Positions 23,824 to 31,321 are shown, counted from the stretch's first letter. The stretch: DNA of 37,215 nucleotides from an uncultured Marvinbryantia sp. (GCA_947630735.1 CANRIR010000020.1:1-37215); one strand, 5' to 3'. Numbers and translations: made by a program. The notes: a model not told the origin generated them from the sequence alone.

Positions 23824-24735
23824 ATGAAGATAGCTGTTATCGGTGCGGGCGCTATGGGCTCCATCTACGGAGGACATCTGTCGCTGCACAATGAAGTATA
23901 CCTGGTGGACACCAACCAGACGGTGGTGGACCATCTGCAGGCCAACGGCCTCGTGCTGCAGGAGAACGGCGAGGAGGTCACATACCGCCCGAACGCGGTC
24001 ACATCCACGCAGGGGATCGAGAACGTGGATCTGATCATCCTGTTTGTGAAAGCCCTGTTCTCCCGGGCGGCCTTAAAGGGCAACCAGAATCTGATCGGGG
24101 AGAACACCTATGTGCTTACCCTGCAGAACGGCTCCGGGCATGAGGACATCCTCTCGGAGTTTGTGCGCGAGGACCACATCATCATCGGCACCACGGAGGA
24201 CAACGGCGCGGTGCTGGGCCTGGGCCACATCCGCCACGGCGGGGAGGGCAGGACCAATGTGGGCATGCTGACCGAGGATAAGGAAGGATTCCTGCCGAAG
24301 CTGAAGGAGGCGTTCGACGCCTGCGGCTTCCAGGTAAAGATCCACGAGAACATCCAGCAGCTTATATGGGACAAGCTGTTTACCAACGTGTCCCTGAGCG
24401 CGGTCACGGGCGTCCTTCAGGTGGACATGGGCTACATTGCCGCCAACGAGCACGCCTGGAACATGACGAAACAGCTGGTGCACGAGGCGGTGGAAGTGGC
24501 GACCGCCATGGGCCTTGTGTTCGACGAGGAGGCCATTCTGGAGAAGGTAAAGAAAACGTCGGAGGGCTCGCCCAACGGCTGCACCTCCATCCGTGCGGAC
24601 CTGCGCGACGGGCGAAAGACCGAGGTGGACACCATCAGCGGTTCCGTGGTGCGCGCGGCGAAAAAATATCATGTGGCCGCCCCCACGCACGCGTTCCTTG
24701 TAGAAATGGTTCACGCCATGGAGGAAAAAGCATAG
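23824..24735 (+). CDS. Ketopantoate reductase-like (ApbA/PanE family) dehydrogenase
   Basis: This 303-residue NAD(P)-dependent dehydrogenase starts with the Rossmann motif GAGAMGS and carries the family motifs FVKALFSRAAL, LTLQNGSGHEDIL and WDKLFTNVSLSAVTGVL, the last supplying the catalytic Lys. True PanE enzymes reduce ketopantoate. No pantothenate gene is near and the setting is a sugar-acid operon, so reduction of a related 2-keto acid is more likely. AGGAGGG precedes the ATG at 23824. The product name should stay at family level. Confidence 0.88.
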   Translation: MKIAVIGAGAMGSIYGGHLSLHNEVYLVDTNQTVVDHLQANGLVLQENGEEVTYRPNAVTSTQGIENVDLIILFVKALFSRAALKGNQNLIGENTYVLTLQNGSGHEDILSEFVREDHIIIGTTEDNGAVLGLGHIRHGGEGRTNVGMLTEDKEGFLPKLKEAFDACGFQVKIHENIQQLIWDKLFTNVSLSAVTGVLQVDMGYIAANEHAWNMTKQLVHEAVEVATAMGLVFDEEAILEKVKKTSEGSPNGCTSIRADLRDGRKTEVDTISGSVVRAAKKYHVAAPTHAFLVEMVHAMEEKA

Positions 24736-24755
24736 CGAAAGTGCATAAAAATGGA

Positions 24756-24784
24756 TTGCGCAAATGCGGATTATATGGTATGAT
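24756..24784 (+). promoter_or_regulatory. Possible internal promoter before the YiaK-like gene
   Basis: TATGAT (24779-24784) is a good -10 box. TTGCGC (24756-24761) is a weak -35 box at 17 bases. It sits in the 98-base gap before the YiaK-like gene and could give the YiaK-YiaL-TRAP part separate expression. Confidence 0.4.
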
Positions 24785-24833
24785 GTACAAAGGAGCCGCA
24801 ATAAAATTTTGATCTGTTTGGAGGAATTTATAG

Positions 24834-25838
24834 ATGCTCAGGGTCAAATACGAGGAACTGCTTCAAGAATTTAAGCGTGTCCTGCAAAAAAAGGGATTTG
24901 ACGAAAAAGGCGCGCAGGACGCAGCGTACATCTTTGCACAGAACAGCCTCGCCGGCGTGCCGTCGCACGGCCTCAACCGCTTTCCGCGCGTGGTGGACTA
25001 TCTGGACAAGGGAGAAATCCTTCCGGAAAACACCGCCACCTGCGAGATGAGTATGGGGATGATGGAGCGGTGGGACGGCCACAGGGGCATGGGGCCGCTG
25101 AACGCAAAGAGGGCCATGGACCGGGCCATAGAGCTGGCCAAACAGTATGGCATGGGCCTGGTGGCCATCGGCAACAACAACCACTGGATGCGCGGCGGCA
25201 GCTACGGCTGGCAGGCGGCGGACGCGGGGTGCATCGGTATCTGCTGGTCCAACACCATGCCGAACATGCCGGCCTGGGGCGGAAGGGACCGCAAGATCGG
25301 CAACAACCCCATCATCTTTGCCGTTCCCAGGAGCAGCGGGGAGCATGTGGTGGTGGACTGCGCTCTGTCCCAGTTTTCCTACGGAAAGCTGGAGGACTGC
25401 AAGCTGAAGGGAATCCCGCTGCCGGTGCCGGGCGGGTACGACACCCAGGGAAATCTGACCACGGATCCCGCCGAGATTGAGAAGACTTGGCGCGTGCTTC
25501 CCATGGGCTACTGGAAGGGAAGCGGGCTTTCCATCGCGCTGGACCTCATCGCGACCATCCTCACGGACGGCCATTCGGTGGGCAAGATCGGCACATTCGG
25601 CGACGAGGTGGGCCTGTCCCAGATCATGATCGCCATCGACCCGGGGAAGTTCAATTCCACAGGGCAGACAGACGAGATCGTGGACGGCATCCTGGCGGAT
25701 CTGAAAACGTCCGAACCGCTGGATCCGGGCAAACCGGTGCTCTATCCGGGAGAGCGCGTGGCGAAAGCGGTAAAGGAGAACATGGAGCTTGGCGTTCCCG
25801 TGATCGAGGAAGTGTGGGAAAAGGTCCGGGCCATGTAA
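24834..25838 (+). CDS. YiaK-like NAD(P)-dependent oxidoreductase (2,3-diketo-L-gulonate reductase family)
   Basis: This 334-residue enzyme belongs to the Ldh2/malate-lactate dehydrogenase family. It looks closest to YiaK, with the shared stretches SLAGVPSHGLNRFPR (catalytic His), NNNHWMRGGSYGWQAA, GNNPIIFAVP and ILPMGYWKGSGLSI-like LPMGYWKGSG. YiaK reduces 2,3-diketo-L-gulonate to 3-keto-L-gulonate. The length is nearly the same. It is followed by a YiaL-like protein and a TRAP transporter, the same set as E. coli yiaKLMNO. The downstream enzymes of that pathway are absent here, so the true substrate may differ. GGAGG is 9 bases upstream of ATG. Confidence 0.88.
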   Translation: MLRVKYEELLQEFKRVLQKKGFDEKGAQDAAYIFAQNSLAGVPSHGLNRFPRVVDYLDKGEILPENTATCEMSMGMMERWDGHRGMGPLNAKRAMDRAIELAKQYGMGLVAIGNNNHWMRGGSYGWQAADAGCIGICWSNTMPNMPAWGGRDRKIGNNPIIFAVPRSSGEHVVVDCALSQFSYGKLEDCKLKGIPLPVPGGYDTQGNLTTDPAEIEKTWRVLPMGYWKGSGLSIALDLIATILTDGHSVGKIGTFGDEVGLSQIMIAIDPGKFNSTGQTDEIVDGILADLKTSEPLDPGKPVLYPGERVAKAVKENMELGVPVIEEVWEKVRAM

Positions 25839-25871
25839 CCAGAAGAAACACAGTGTGAGGGGGTGAGGAGA

Positions 25872-26336
25872 ATGATTTTTTCATCCATTTATGCGAAGGA
25901 CATCAGCGACACCTATCCGAAGGCCATCCAGAAGGCGCTGGATTATCTGAAGTCCAACGATTTTGTGGCCATGGAGCCCGGGGTCTACGAGATCCAGGGA
26001 AAAGAGATCTACGCGCAGGTGTTTGACGCGCAGACCAAAGCGCCGGAGGAGGTGCGGCCGGAGGTGCACGAGAAATATGTGGACGTGCAGTTCCTGGCTT
26101 CCGGAAAAGAGCGCCTGGGCTTTACCTGGGACACCGGGAAATACGAGGTGGACGAGCGCATCGACGAGCGCGACCTGATCTTCTACAAATCGGTGGAAAA
26201 CGAGGGCTACATCGAGGCAGTGCCGGGCTGTTACAGCATGTTTTTCCCGGCGGATGTGCACCGGCCGGCGCTCATCAGCGGCGAGTCCATGACGGTGCGC
26301 AAAGTGGTGGTAAAAGTGAGCACAGCGCTTCTCTAA
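25872..26336 (+). CDS. YhcH/YjgK/YiaL family protein
   Basis: This 154-residue protein matches the YiaL/YhcH group (PF04074), with LEPGVYEI-type MEPGVYEIQGKEIYAQV, RPEVHEKYVDVQFLASG and FFPADVHRP, whose Glu and His residues could bind a metal. Cupin-like members have been linked to handling sugar anomers or sialic acid, but the reaction is not settled. I chose the ATG at 25872 because family members start MIF; an in-frame GTG lies at 25863. It follows the YiaK-like gene by 33 bases. Confidence 0.88.
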   Translation: MIFSSIYAKDISDTYPKAIQKALDYLKSNDFVAMEPGVYEIQGKEIYAQVFDAQTKAPEEVRPEVHEKYVDVQFLASGKERLGFTWDTGKYEVDERIDERDLIFYKSVENEGYIEAVPGCYSMFFPADVHRPALISGESMTVRKVVVKVSTALL

Positions 26337-26400
26337 GGCTGTGAGAAAAAAGCACAGTGCCCTTTAAGGCTGTGCGGACAAAAAACGCAGCTCCGCTTCG
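26316..26400. repeat. Diverged 25-31 bp tandem repeats spanning the end of the YiaL-like gene
   Basis: Units start at about 26316, 26341 and 26372 with GTGAG or GTGCG, contain CACAG or CGCAG, and the first two end CTAAGGCT or TTAAGGCT. The first unit holds the last codons and stop of the gene. Copies are quite diverged. Confidence 0.6.
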
Positions 26401-26417
26401 GGGCGGCGCACACAAGT

Positions 26418-26445
26418 ATTTTACAGCGGGATATGCTGTGAAAAT
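26418..26445. promoter_or_regulatory. Inverted repeat before the TRAP binding-protein gene
   Basis: TTTTACAGC (26419-26427) pairs with GCTGTGAAAA (26435-26444), with one bulged G. It lies 32 bases before the TRAP binding-protein start. It may be an operator or an mRNA-stabilising hairpin. Confidence 0.35.
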
Positions 26446-26475
26446 AAAAAAATAAATACAGGAGGATATACCTAC

Positions 26476-27492
26476 ATGAAAAAGAAAATTTTTGGAGCTT
26501 TACTGGCAGGTGCTCTGGCACTTGGAACCTTCGCGGGCACAGCGTCTGCGGCAGACCTGAATCTGATCGTGGCACACAATCAGACATCTCTGGAGAACCC
26601 GTATGCTTACGGTATCATCAAATTTAAAGAGGTTGTGGAAGACCTCTCCGGCGGCAGCATCGAGGTTACTCTGCATCACGGCACACTGGGCGAGAACGAG
26701 TCCGAGCTGATCGAGAAACTGGAAATGGGAGCTGCCAGCATGGTAGTTGCGTCCCCGGGCTTCATGACCGCTATCGGCGTTCCGGAAGTGGATATGTTCT
26801 CACTGCTGTACCTGTTCGACAGCTTTGATCACTGGGAAGCAGCCGTTGACGGCGAGTTCGGCGATGCGATGAAGACCCTGATCAACGAGAAGACGGGCAA
26901 CCGCTTCCGCGTGATGGGCTACTGGTCCTCCTCCGTTCGCGACGTATACGCGAAGAAACCGATCAAGAGCCCGGCAGATCTGGACGGCATGAGCATCCGT
27001 ACACAGGATTCCGCAGTGCAGAAGCAGCTGTTTGAGGCCTGCGGCGCGGTTCCCACAACCGTTGCATGGGGCGAGCTTTACCAGGCTCTGCAGCAGGGCG
27101 TTGTGGACGGCGCTGAGAACGACTACACCAACTTCATGCTGAAGGATCATCACAAGACCGACAACGGCCATTATGTGAGTGAGACGCATCACGATTACAC
27201 AACCCGTCTGTTCCTGATGAGCGGCGCTTTCTATGACAGCCTGACGGATGAGCAGAAGGGCTGGATCGACGAGGCTGTTGAGGCTGCTACCGCTGAGGAG
27301 CGCGAGGTTGTTTACAGAATGTTTGACGAGTCCAAGCAGCAGGTTATCGCTGACGGCGCGGAAGTGACCGAGTTCGCAGACATCGACATCGACGCTTTCA
27401 AAGCGCTCGCTATCCCCATCCAGGATGAGTTCGCAGAGAAGAATAACATGACAGAGTACCTGGAGATGGTTCGCGCGGCTGCAACGGAATAA
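26476..27492 (+). CDS. TRAP transporter substrate-binding protein (DctP/YiaO type)
   Basis: This 338-residue extracellular binding protein captures carboxylated substrates. Residues 1-25 are a signal peptide ending TASA before AD, with no lipobox Cys. The family motif SIRTQDSAVQKQLFEACGA holds the conserved Arg (about residue 175) that binds the substrate carboxylate, and WGELYQALQQGVVDGAEND is highly typical. GGAGG lies 10 bases upstream of ATG. The two membrane subunits follow after an attenuator hairpin. In the yia operon of E. coli the equivalent protein binds 2,3-diketo-L-gulonate; here a uronate or related keto acid is likely. Confidence 0.93.
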   Translation: MKKKIFGALLAGALALGTFAGTASAADLNLIVAHNQTSLENPYAYGIIKFKEVVEDLSGGSIEVTLHHGTLGENESELIEKLEMGAASMVVASPGFMTAIGVPEVDMFSLLYLFDSFDHWEAAVDGEFGDAMKTLINEKTGNRFRVMGYWSSSVRDVYAKKPIKSPADLDGMSIRTQDSAVQKQLFEACGAVPTTVAWGELYQALQQGVVDGAENDYTNFMLKDHHKTDNGHYVSETHHDYTTRLFLMSGAFYDSLTDEQKGWIDEAVEAATAEEREVVYRMFDESKQQVIADGAEVTEFADIDIDAFKALAIPIQDEFAEKNNMTEYLEMVRAAATE

Positions 27493-27530
27493 GTCCGGTA
27501 AAAAAAGAATAATATGTGATTGACAAGGAG

Positions 27531-27583
27531 GGGGCTGTCACAAAACGAAGCGCACCAGACTCATTTTGCGACGGCCCCTTTTT
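27531..27583 (+). terminator. Attenuator hairpin inside the TRAP operon
   Basis: GGGGCTGTCACAAAA (27531-27545) pairs with TTTTGCGACGGCCCC (27564-27578), with two mismatches, and is followed by TTTTT. It lies between the binding-protein gene and the small permease gene and probably lowers expression of the membrane subunits. Its arm resembles the tRNA-Trp terminator at 20-77. Confidence 0.8.
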
Positions 27584-27607
27584 CCTGTAAAATTGGAAGG
27601 AGAAACT

Positions 27608-28093
27608 ATGAAAAACGCAATTGCTATGCTGCAGAAGATCCAGATTGCGGTGGGCGGCTTTTTTCTCTGCGTGTTCCTGATCACGGTGGTCATCCAGATC
27701 GTCTGCCGTTATCTGGGAATCTCCGTTACCTGGACCCAGGATGTTTCCATGTATTCGTTCATCTGGGCCGTGTTCATGGGAGCGGGTGCCATGGTGTATG
27801 AGAAACGCCACTTCGCGTTTACCTCTGTGAGCGATATGTTGAAAAATCAGAAAGCGAAGTCTGTGCTGGCGATCATCATCACGCTGATCATGCTGTTCTT
27901 CTCTGTTCTGATGCTGTATTACGGCATTTTGGTGACAAAGCAGTTCTGGAATTATACCTGGGTTACCCTTCCGCAGCTCAAGAGGGGCCCCACGTGGCTG
28001 TGCCTGCCGATCTGCGGCGGAACGTCCGCTGTCTATCTGATCGCACAGCTGCTGGAAGAATTTAAGAATTTTGGGAAAGGAGATAATAAATAA
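27608..28093 (+). CDS. TRAP transporter small membrane subunit (DctQ/YiaM type)
   Basis: This 161-residue protein has four predicted membrane segments. The DctQ motif is seen in ITVVIQIVCRYLGISVTWTQDVSMYSFIWAVFMGAG, which spans the second segment. It pairs with the large subunit in the membrane. GGAAGGAG is 6 bases before the ATG at 27608. Its stop overlaps the next start (TAATG). Confidence 0.92.
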   Translation: MKNAIAMLQKIQIAVGGFFLCVFLITVVIQIVCRYLGISVTWTQDVSMYSFIWAVFMGAGAMVYEKRHFAFTSVSDMLKNQKAKSVLAIIITLIMLFFSVLMLYYGILVTKQFWNYTWVTLPQLKRGPTWLCLPICGGTSAVYLIAQLLEEFKNFGKGDNK

Positions 28094-29379
28094 TGGGCGC
28101 AATATTAGTAATTATGTTTGTTGTGTTTGTCGCCATTGGTGTGCCGATCTCCTTTGCACTTGGCGTGGTATCCTTTACCGGTATCTTTGCGATGCCGGCC
28201 ATTCCGAATACGGTAGTATTCTCTAAGATGTTTAACGGTATGAACAGCTTTACGCTGCTGGCGGTTCCGCTGTTCATCCTGGCTGCAAACCTCATGAACG
28301 AGGGCGAGATCACAGAAAAGCTGATCGACTGCTGTAACGCTCTGGTGGGCCGTTTCCGCGGCGGACTTGCATATTCCAACGTGCTGGTGTCCATGATCTT
28401 CGCGGGCATTTCCGGTTCCTCCCAGGCAGACACGGCCGGCGTGGGCAAGATCTTCATCCCGTCCATGGAAAAGCAGGGTTATGACAAGGGCACGTCCGTG
28501 GGCGTCACGGCGGCGTCGTCCACATTGGGATCCATCATCCCGCCGAGTATTACCATGGTGGTGTACTCCGGCATTGCCAATGTGGGAACAGGCGCCCTGT
28601 TTATGACGGGTCTTGTTCCCGGTATTCTGCTGGGCCTGGCCATGATGCTGGTAGTAAAAATGTATTCCAAGAAGAAAAACTTCCCGAAGTGCGAACCGGT
28701 TAAGGTAAAAGAGATCCTGAAACTGGTGTTCCAGTCTCTGCCGGCTCTGCTTACCCCCATCATCCTGATCGGCGGCATCGTGTCCGGTCTGTTCACACCG
28801 ACGGAGTCCGCGGCGTTTGCCTGCGTGTATGCGCTGCTGGTGGGTGTTTTCTTCTACAAGACCATCAAGATCAAAAACCTGCCCAGGATCCTGATCGAGA
28901 CCATGAAGCTCTCCTCCCTGTCCCTGTTCGCGCTGGCGACGGCGAACGCACTGGGCGAGCTGCTCAGCTACTATCAGCTGAACGTGCTGGTGCAGGGCTT
29001 CTTCGCGAACATGCCGGGCGGCAAGCTGGTCTTCCTTCTGGTAGTGGTAGCGTTCTTTATGTTTGTGGGTACCTTTATGGATGCTGTTCCGGCCATGATC
29101 CTGTTTGTTCCGATCATCCTCCCGGCAGCTACCTCCCTTGGCATCAGCCCCATCATCCTGGGCCTGATCATCGTGGTAACCCTGGCCCTCGGCCTTGTCA
29201 CACCGCCGTACGGCCTGTGCCTGTTGATTGCATCGTCCATCAGCGGGATTACCATAGAGGATGCGTTTAAGGGAACCATGCCGTACTTCCTGTCATCTCT
29301 GGCAGTGCTGCTTCTGATGATCCTGATGCCGGATCTGTGGCTGGCCATTCCGAAAGCCATCTTCCCGGGTCTGTTCTAA
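28093..29379 (+). CDS. TRAP transporter large membrane subunit (DctM/YiaN type)
   Basis: This 428-residue protein has about 12 membrane segments and is the ion-coupled transport channel. Characteristic parts are FAGISGSSQADTAGVGKIFIPSM, SIIPPSITMVVY, GLFTPTESAAFACVYAL and TPPYGLCLLIASSISGI. The one-base overlap with the small subunit gene indicates coupled translation. Transport should be driven by a Na+ or H+ gradient, and no ATPase is needed. It ends the sugar-acid cluster, followed by a likely terminator. Confidence 0.95.
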   Translation: MGAILVIMFVVFVAIGVPISFALGVVSFTGIFAMPAIPNTVVFSKMFNGMNSFTLLAVPLFILAANLMNEGEITEKLIDCCNALVGRFRGGLAYSNVLVSMIFAGISGSSQADTAGVGKIFIPSMEKQGYDKGTSVGVTAASSTLGSIIPPSITMVVYSGIANVGTGALFMTGLVPGILLGLAMMLVVKMYSKKKNFPKCEPVKVKEILKLVFQSLPALLTPIILIGGIVSGLFTPTESAAFACVYALLVGVFFYKTIKIKNLPRILIETMKLSSLSLFALATANALGELLSYYQLNVLVQGFFANMPGGKLVFLLVVVAFFMFVGTFMDAVPAMILFVPIILPAATSLGISPIILGLIIVVTLALGLVTPPYGLCLLIASSISGITIEDAFKGTMPYFLSSLAVLLLMILMPDLWLAIPKAIFPGLF

Positions 29380-29410
29380 GAGGGCGGCAGTTACATTGTA
29401 AAAATCCGAG

Positions 29411-29489
29411 GGGCTGCTTCACAGCGTCCGGGGAGCGGTTTGACGCCTGGTGCGAAAACCGTGCCGGGCGCACGTGCGGCGGCCCTTTT
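29411..29489 (+). terminator. Possible branched terminator after the TRAP operon
   Basis: GGGCTGC (29411-29417) can pair with GCGGCCC (29479-29485) with one G-U pair, followed by TTTT. Inside, GGTTT and AAACC form another stem. The long loop makes this less certain than the other terminators. Confidence 0.45.
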
Positions 29490-29493
29490 CCCA

Positions 29494-29566
29494 ATTTCCA
29501 AAAGGAATAGACAGGCAGTTTCCGAAAGAAATCGAAAAGTATTTTTCAAAAGAAATAGAAAAGAAA
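29494..29566. repeat. Three diverged 23-25 bp repeats before the methyltransferase gene
   Basis: Units at about 29494, 29519 and 29542 each hold a T-rich TTTCC or TTTTC followed by an A-rich AAAAGGAATAGA or AAAAGAAATAGA type sequence. The last one leads into the ribosome site AAAGGAG at 29564-29570. Confidence 0.6.
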
Positions 29567-29577
29567 GGAGAACCGGA

Positions 29578-30336
29578 ATGAATATTACCTGGGACGCCGG
29601 AGGCTATAAGGAGCGCTTTTCCTTTGTGCCCCGGTACGGAGAGGACGTGATGAGCCTGCTTACCGCCGCGCAGGGGAGCCGGGTGGTGGACCTGGGCTGC
29701 GGCAACGGAACTTTAAGCGAAAAACTGCGGGAGAAGGGCTATGCGGTCACGGGGGTGGACGCGTCAAAAGACATGATCGCGCTCGCGCGGGCGGAGCACC
29801 CGCAGATCCCGTTTCTGGTGGCCGACGCCACAAAATTCCAGCTGGAGGAGAAGGCGGACGCCATCTTTTCCAACGCGGTCTTCCACTGGATCGACGCGGA
29901 AAAACAGGACGAACTGCTGGAGAACGTGTCCCGGCAGCTGAAGCCGGGCGGGGAGCTGGTCTGCGAGTTTGGCGGGTACGGCTGCGCGGAGGCGGTGCAC
30001 TCCACCCTGGAGGCATGCTTTGCCGCAAGGGGGATTTCCTATCCGCTCACCTTCTATTTTCCCACCATCGGGGAGTATGCACCCATGCTGGAAAGGCATG
30101 GCCTGCGGGTGGAATACGCGCTCCTGTTCGACCGGCCCACGGTGCAGCAGTCCGAGGACGGCCTGACGGACTGGATCAACATGTTTGTGAAAACGCCGTT
30201 TTTGGGAATGGACCCCGGGACAAAGGACGCCATCCTGCGGGAGGCGAACGAAAAGCTGGAACCGGTTCTGCACCAGGATGGGAAGTGGATCATCGACTAT
30301 GTGCGCATCCGCTTCCGGGCGAGAAATGTGAGATGA
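29578..30336 (+). CDS. SAM-dependent class I methyltransferase
   Basis: This 252-residue protein has the Rossmann methyltransferase motifs: motif I VVDLGCGNGTLSEKL, the acidic end of strand 2 in VTGVDASKDMIALA, FLVADATKF, and IFSNAVFHWIDA, followed by LKPGGELVCEFGG. The order and the FHWI sequence resemble trans-aconitate methyltransferase, but the small-molecule substrate cannot be assigned. AAAGGAG sits 7 bases before the ATG at 29578. The last codons and stop codon lie within a 14-bp tandem array that continues downstream. Confidence 0.88.
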   Translation: MNITWDAGGYKERFSFVPRYGEDVMSLLTAAQGSRVVDLGCGNGTLSEKLREKGYAVTGVDASKDMIALARAEHPQIPFLVADATKFQLEEKADAIFSNAVFHWIDAEKQDELLENVSRQLKPGGELVCEFGGYGCAEAVHSTLEACFAARGISYPLTFYFPTIGEYAPMLERHGLRVEYALLFDRPTVQQSEDGLTDWINMFVKTPFLGMDPGTKDAILREANEKLEPVLHQDGKWIIDYVRIRFRARNVR

Positions 30337-30421
30337 AGAAATATGAGACAAGAAATATGGGACAGGAAATATGAGATAAGAAGCGTGAGATAAGAAGCGT
30401 GAGATAAGAAATGCGAGATAA
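30323..30421. repeat. Seven 14-bp tandem repeats spanning the methyltransferase stop codon
   Basis: The first unit, GAAATGTGAGATGA, covers 30323-30336 and contains the stop codon. After one extra base, six exact 14-base units start at 30338, 30352, 30366, 30380, 30394 and 30408, of the pattern GAAATATGAGATAA. Units 4 and 5 of the six are identical. The array ends at a terminator. Confidence 0.92.
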
Positions 30422-30425
30422 AAAA

Positions 30426-30456
30426 TCCGGGGCTTCACAGCCCCGGAAATTTTTTT
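30426..30456. terminator. Bidirectional terminator
   Basis: TCCGGGGCT (30426-30434) pairs perfectly with AGCCCCGGA (30439-30447) over a TCAC loop. AAATTTTTTT follows on the plus strand, and an A run precedes it, giving a T run on the minus strand. It can serve both the methyltransferase and the convergent YczE-like gene. Confidence 0.88.
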
Positions 30457-31129
30457 ATAGCCCCGGAAAAATTTTGTGGATCACGGCCCGGCTCCTGGGC
30501 AGGAAAAACTGCACGGTGGGGCCGATGAAGAGCGCGGCCGCGATGGTGCCGACGCCCACGGTTCCGCCCAGAAGAAAGCCGACGGCCACGAAGATCAGGT
30601 CGCAGCCCATGCGGACAAACTGAAACTGCACGGGCTTTTTTTCGTTGATCTTGTCGGTCAGGATGATGGCGACGAGGTCGTTTGGCCCCGTGCCGCTGTT
30701 GCTCTCAATGACCACCGACATCCCCATGCTCAGGATCACGCAGCCCGCCAGCATCACGAGCACGCGCAGCCACATGGGGGACGCGGCTGCGGAGAAGCCC
30801 CGGAACAGCCACAGGAAAAAGTCGATGATCCATCCGCCGCAGAACGCGCACACCACGGTGCCTGGCTTCACATAGCCCTTTGTGGCGAGGAGCATCACGG
30901 CCATCAGAAGGATCAGGGCGATCACGTGAACCGTGCCGATGGAGAGGCCCACCGTGAGGGCGACGCCCTGGATCATCACGGTAAAGCAGTCGCTGCCGAG
31001 CTCGGACAGGAGAAAGAGGCTGACGCCCAGGTGCGCGATGGTCAGGCCGATGAACAGGGTGAGAAGGCCCTGCGCCCACTGCACGGGGGTGCGGCCGCTG
31101 GTGTCGGTTGCGAAAGTCTGGCTGCTCAT
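30455..31129 (-). CDS. YczE/YitT-like integral membrane protein (second copy)
   Basis: This 224-residue protein with about five membrane segments is of the same group as the protein at 1005-1640. Both have an N-terminal LGVxLFxLSxLGSDxxxxM-type stretch and, in the second half, a Gly-rich GTGPNDLVAIIL followed later by GTVGVGTIAAALFIGPTVQFFLP. Function is unknown. AGGAGG is 6 bases before the ATG at 31129. The gene ends within the bidirectional terminator region. Confidence 0.82.
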   Translation of the reverse strand: MSSQTFATDTSGRTPVQWAQGLLTLFIGLTIAHLGVSLFLLSELGSDCFTVMIQGVALTVGLSIGTVHVIALILLMAVMLLATKGYVKPGTVVCAFCGGWIIDFFLWLFRGFSAAASPMWLRVLVMLAGCVILSMGMSVVIESNSGTGPNDLVAIILTDKINEKKPVQFQFVRMGCDLIFVAVGFLLGGTVGVGTIAAALFIGPTVQFFLPRSRAVIHKIFPGL

Positions 31130-31264
31130 AGATGTCCTCCTATCTGTGATCTGTTTTTTGCACTTATCTTATATTTTACTATACCATACGGCGCGGGGGA
31201 TTTCCACAGCCGTTCCGGAGATTTTTCACAGAAATTTCCAGACGGGAATATTTTAAATTCTCTC

Positions 31265-31292
31265 TTGCATAGATTTTCCCATCATGTATAAT
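31265..31292 (+). promoter_or_regulatory. Sigma-A promoter of the DMT transporter gene
   Basis: TTGCAT (31265-31270) and TATAAT (31287-31292) have a 16-base spacer, 30 bases before the start codon at 31322. Confidence 0.8.
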
Positions 31293-31321
31293 AGTCTGGA
31301 ATACAGTTGAGGAGTGACAGT

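Noticed and set aside
30323-30421. Possible CRISPR array
   Set aside because: Units are 14 bases, directly joined without spacers, and no cas genes are near.
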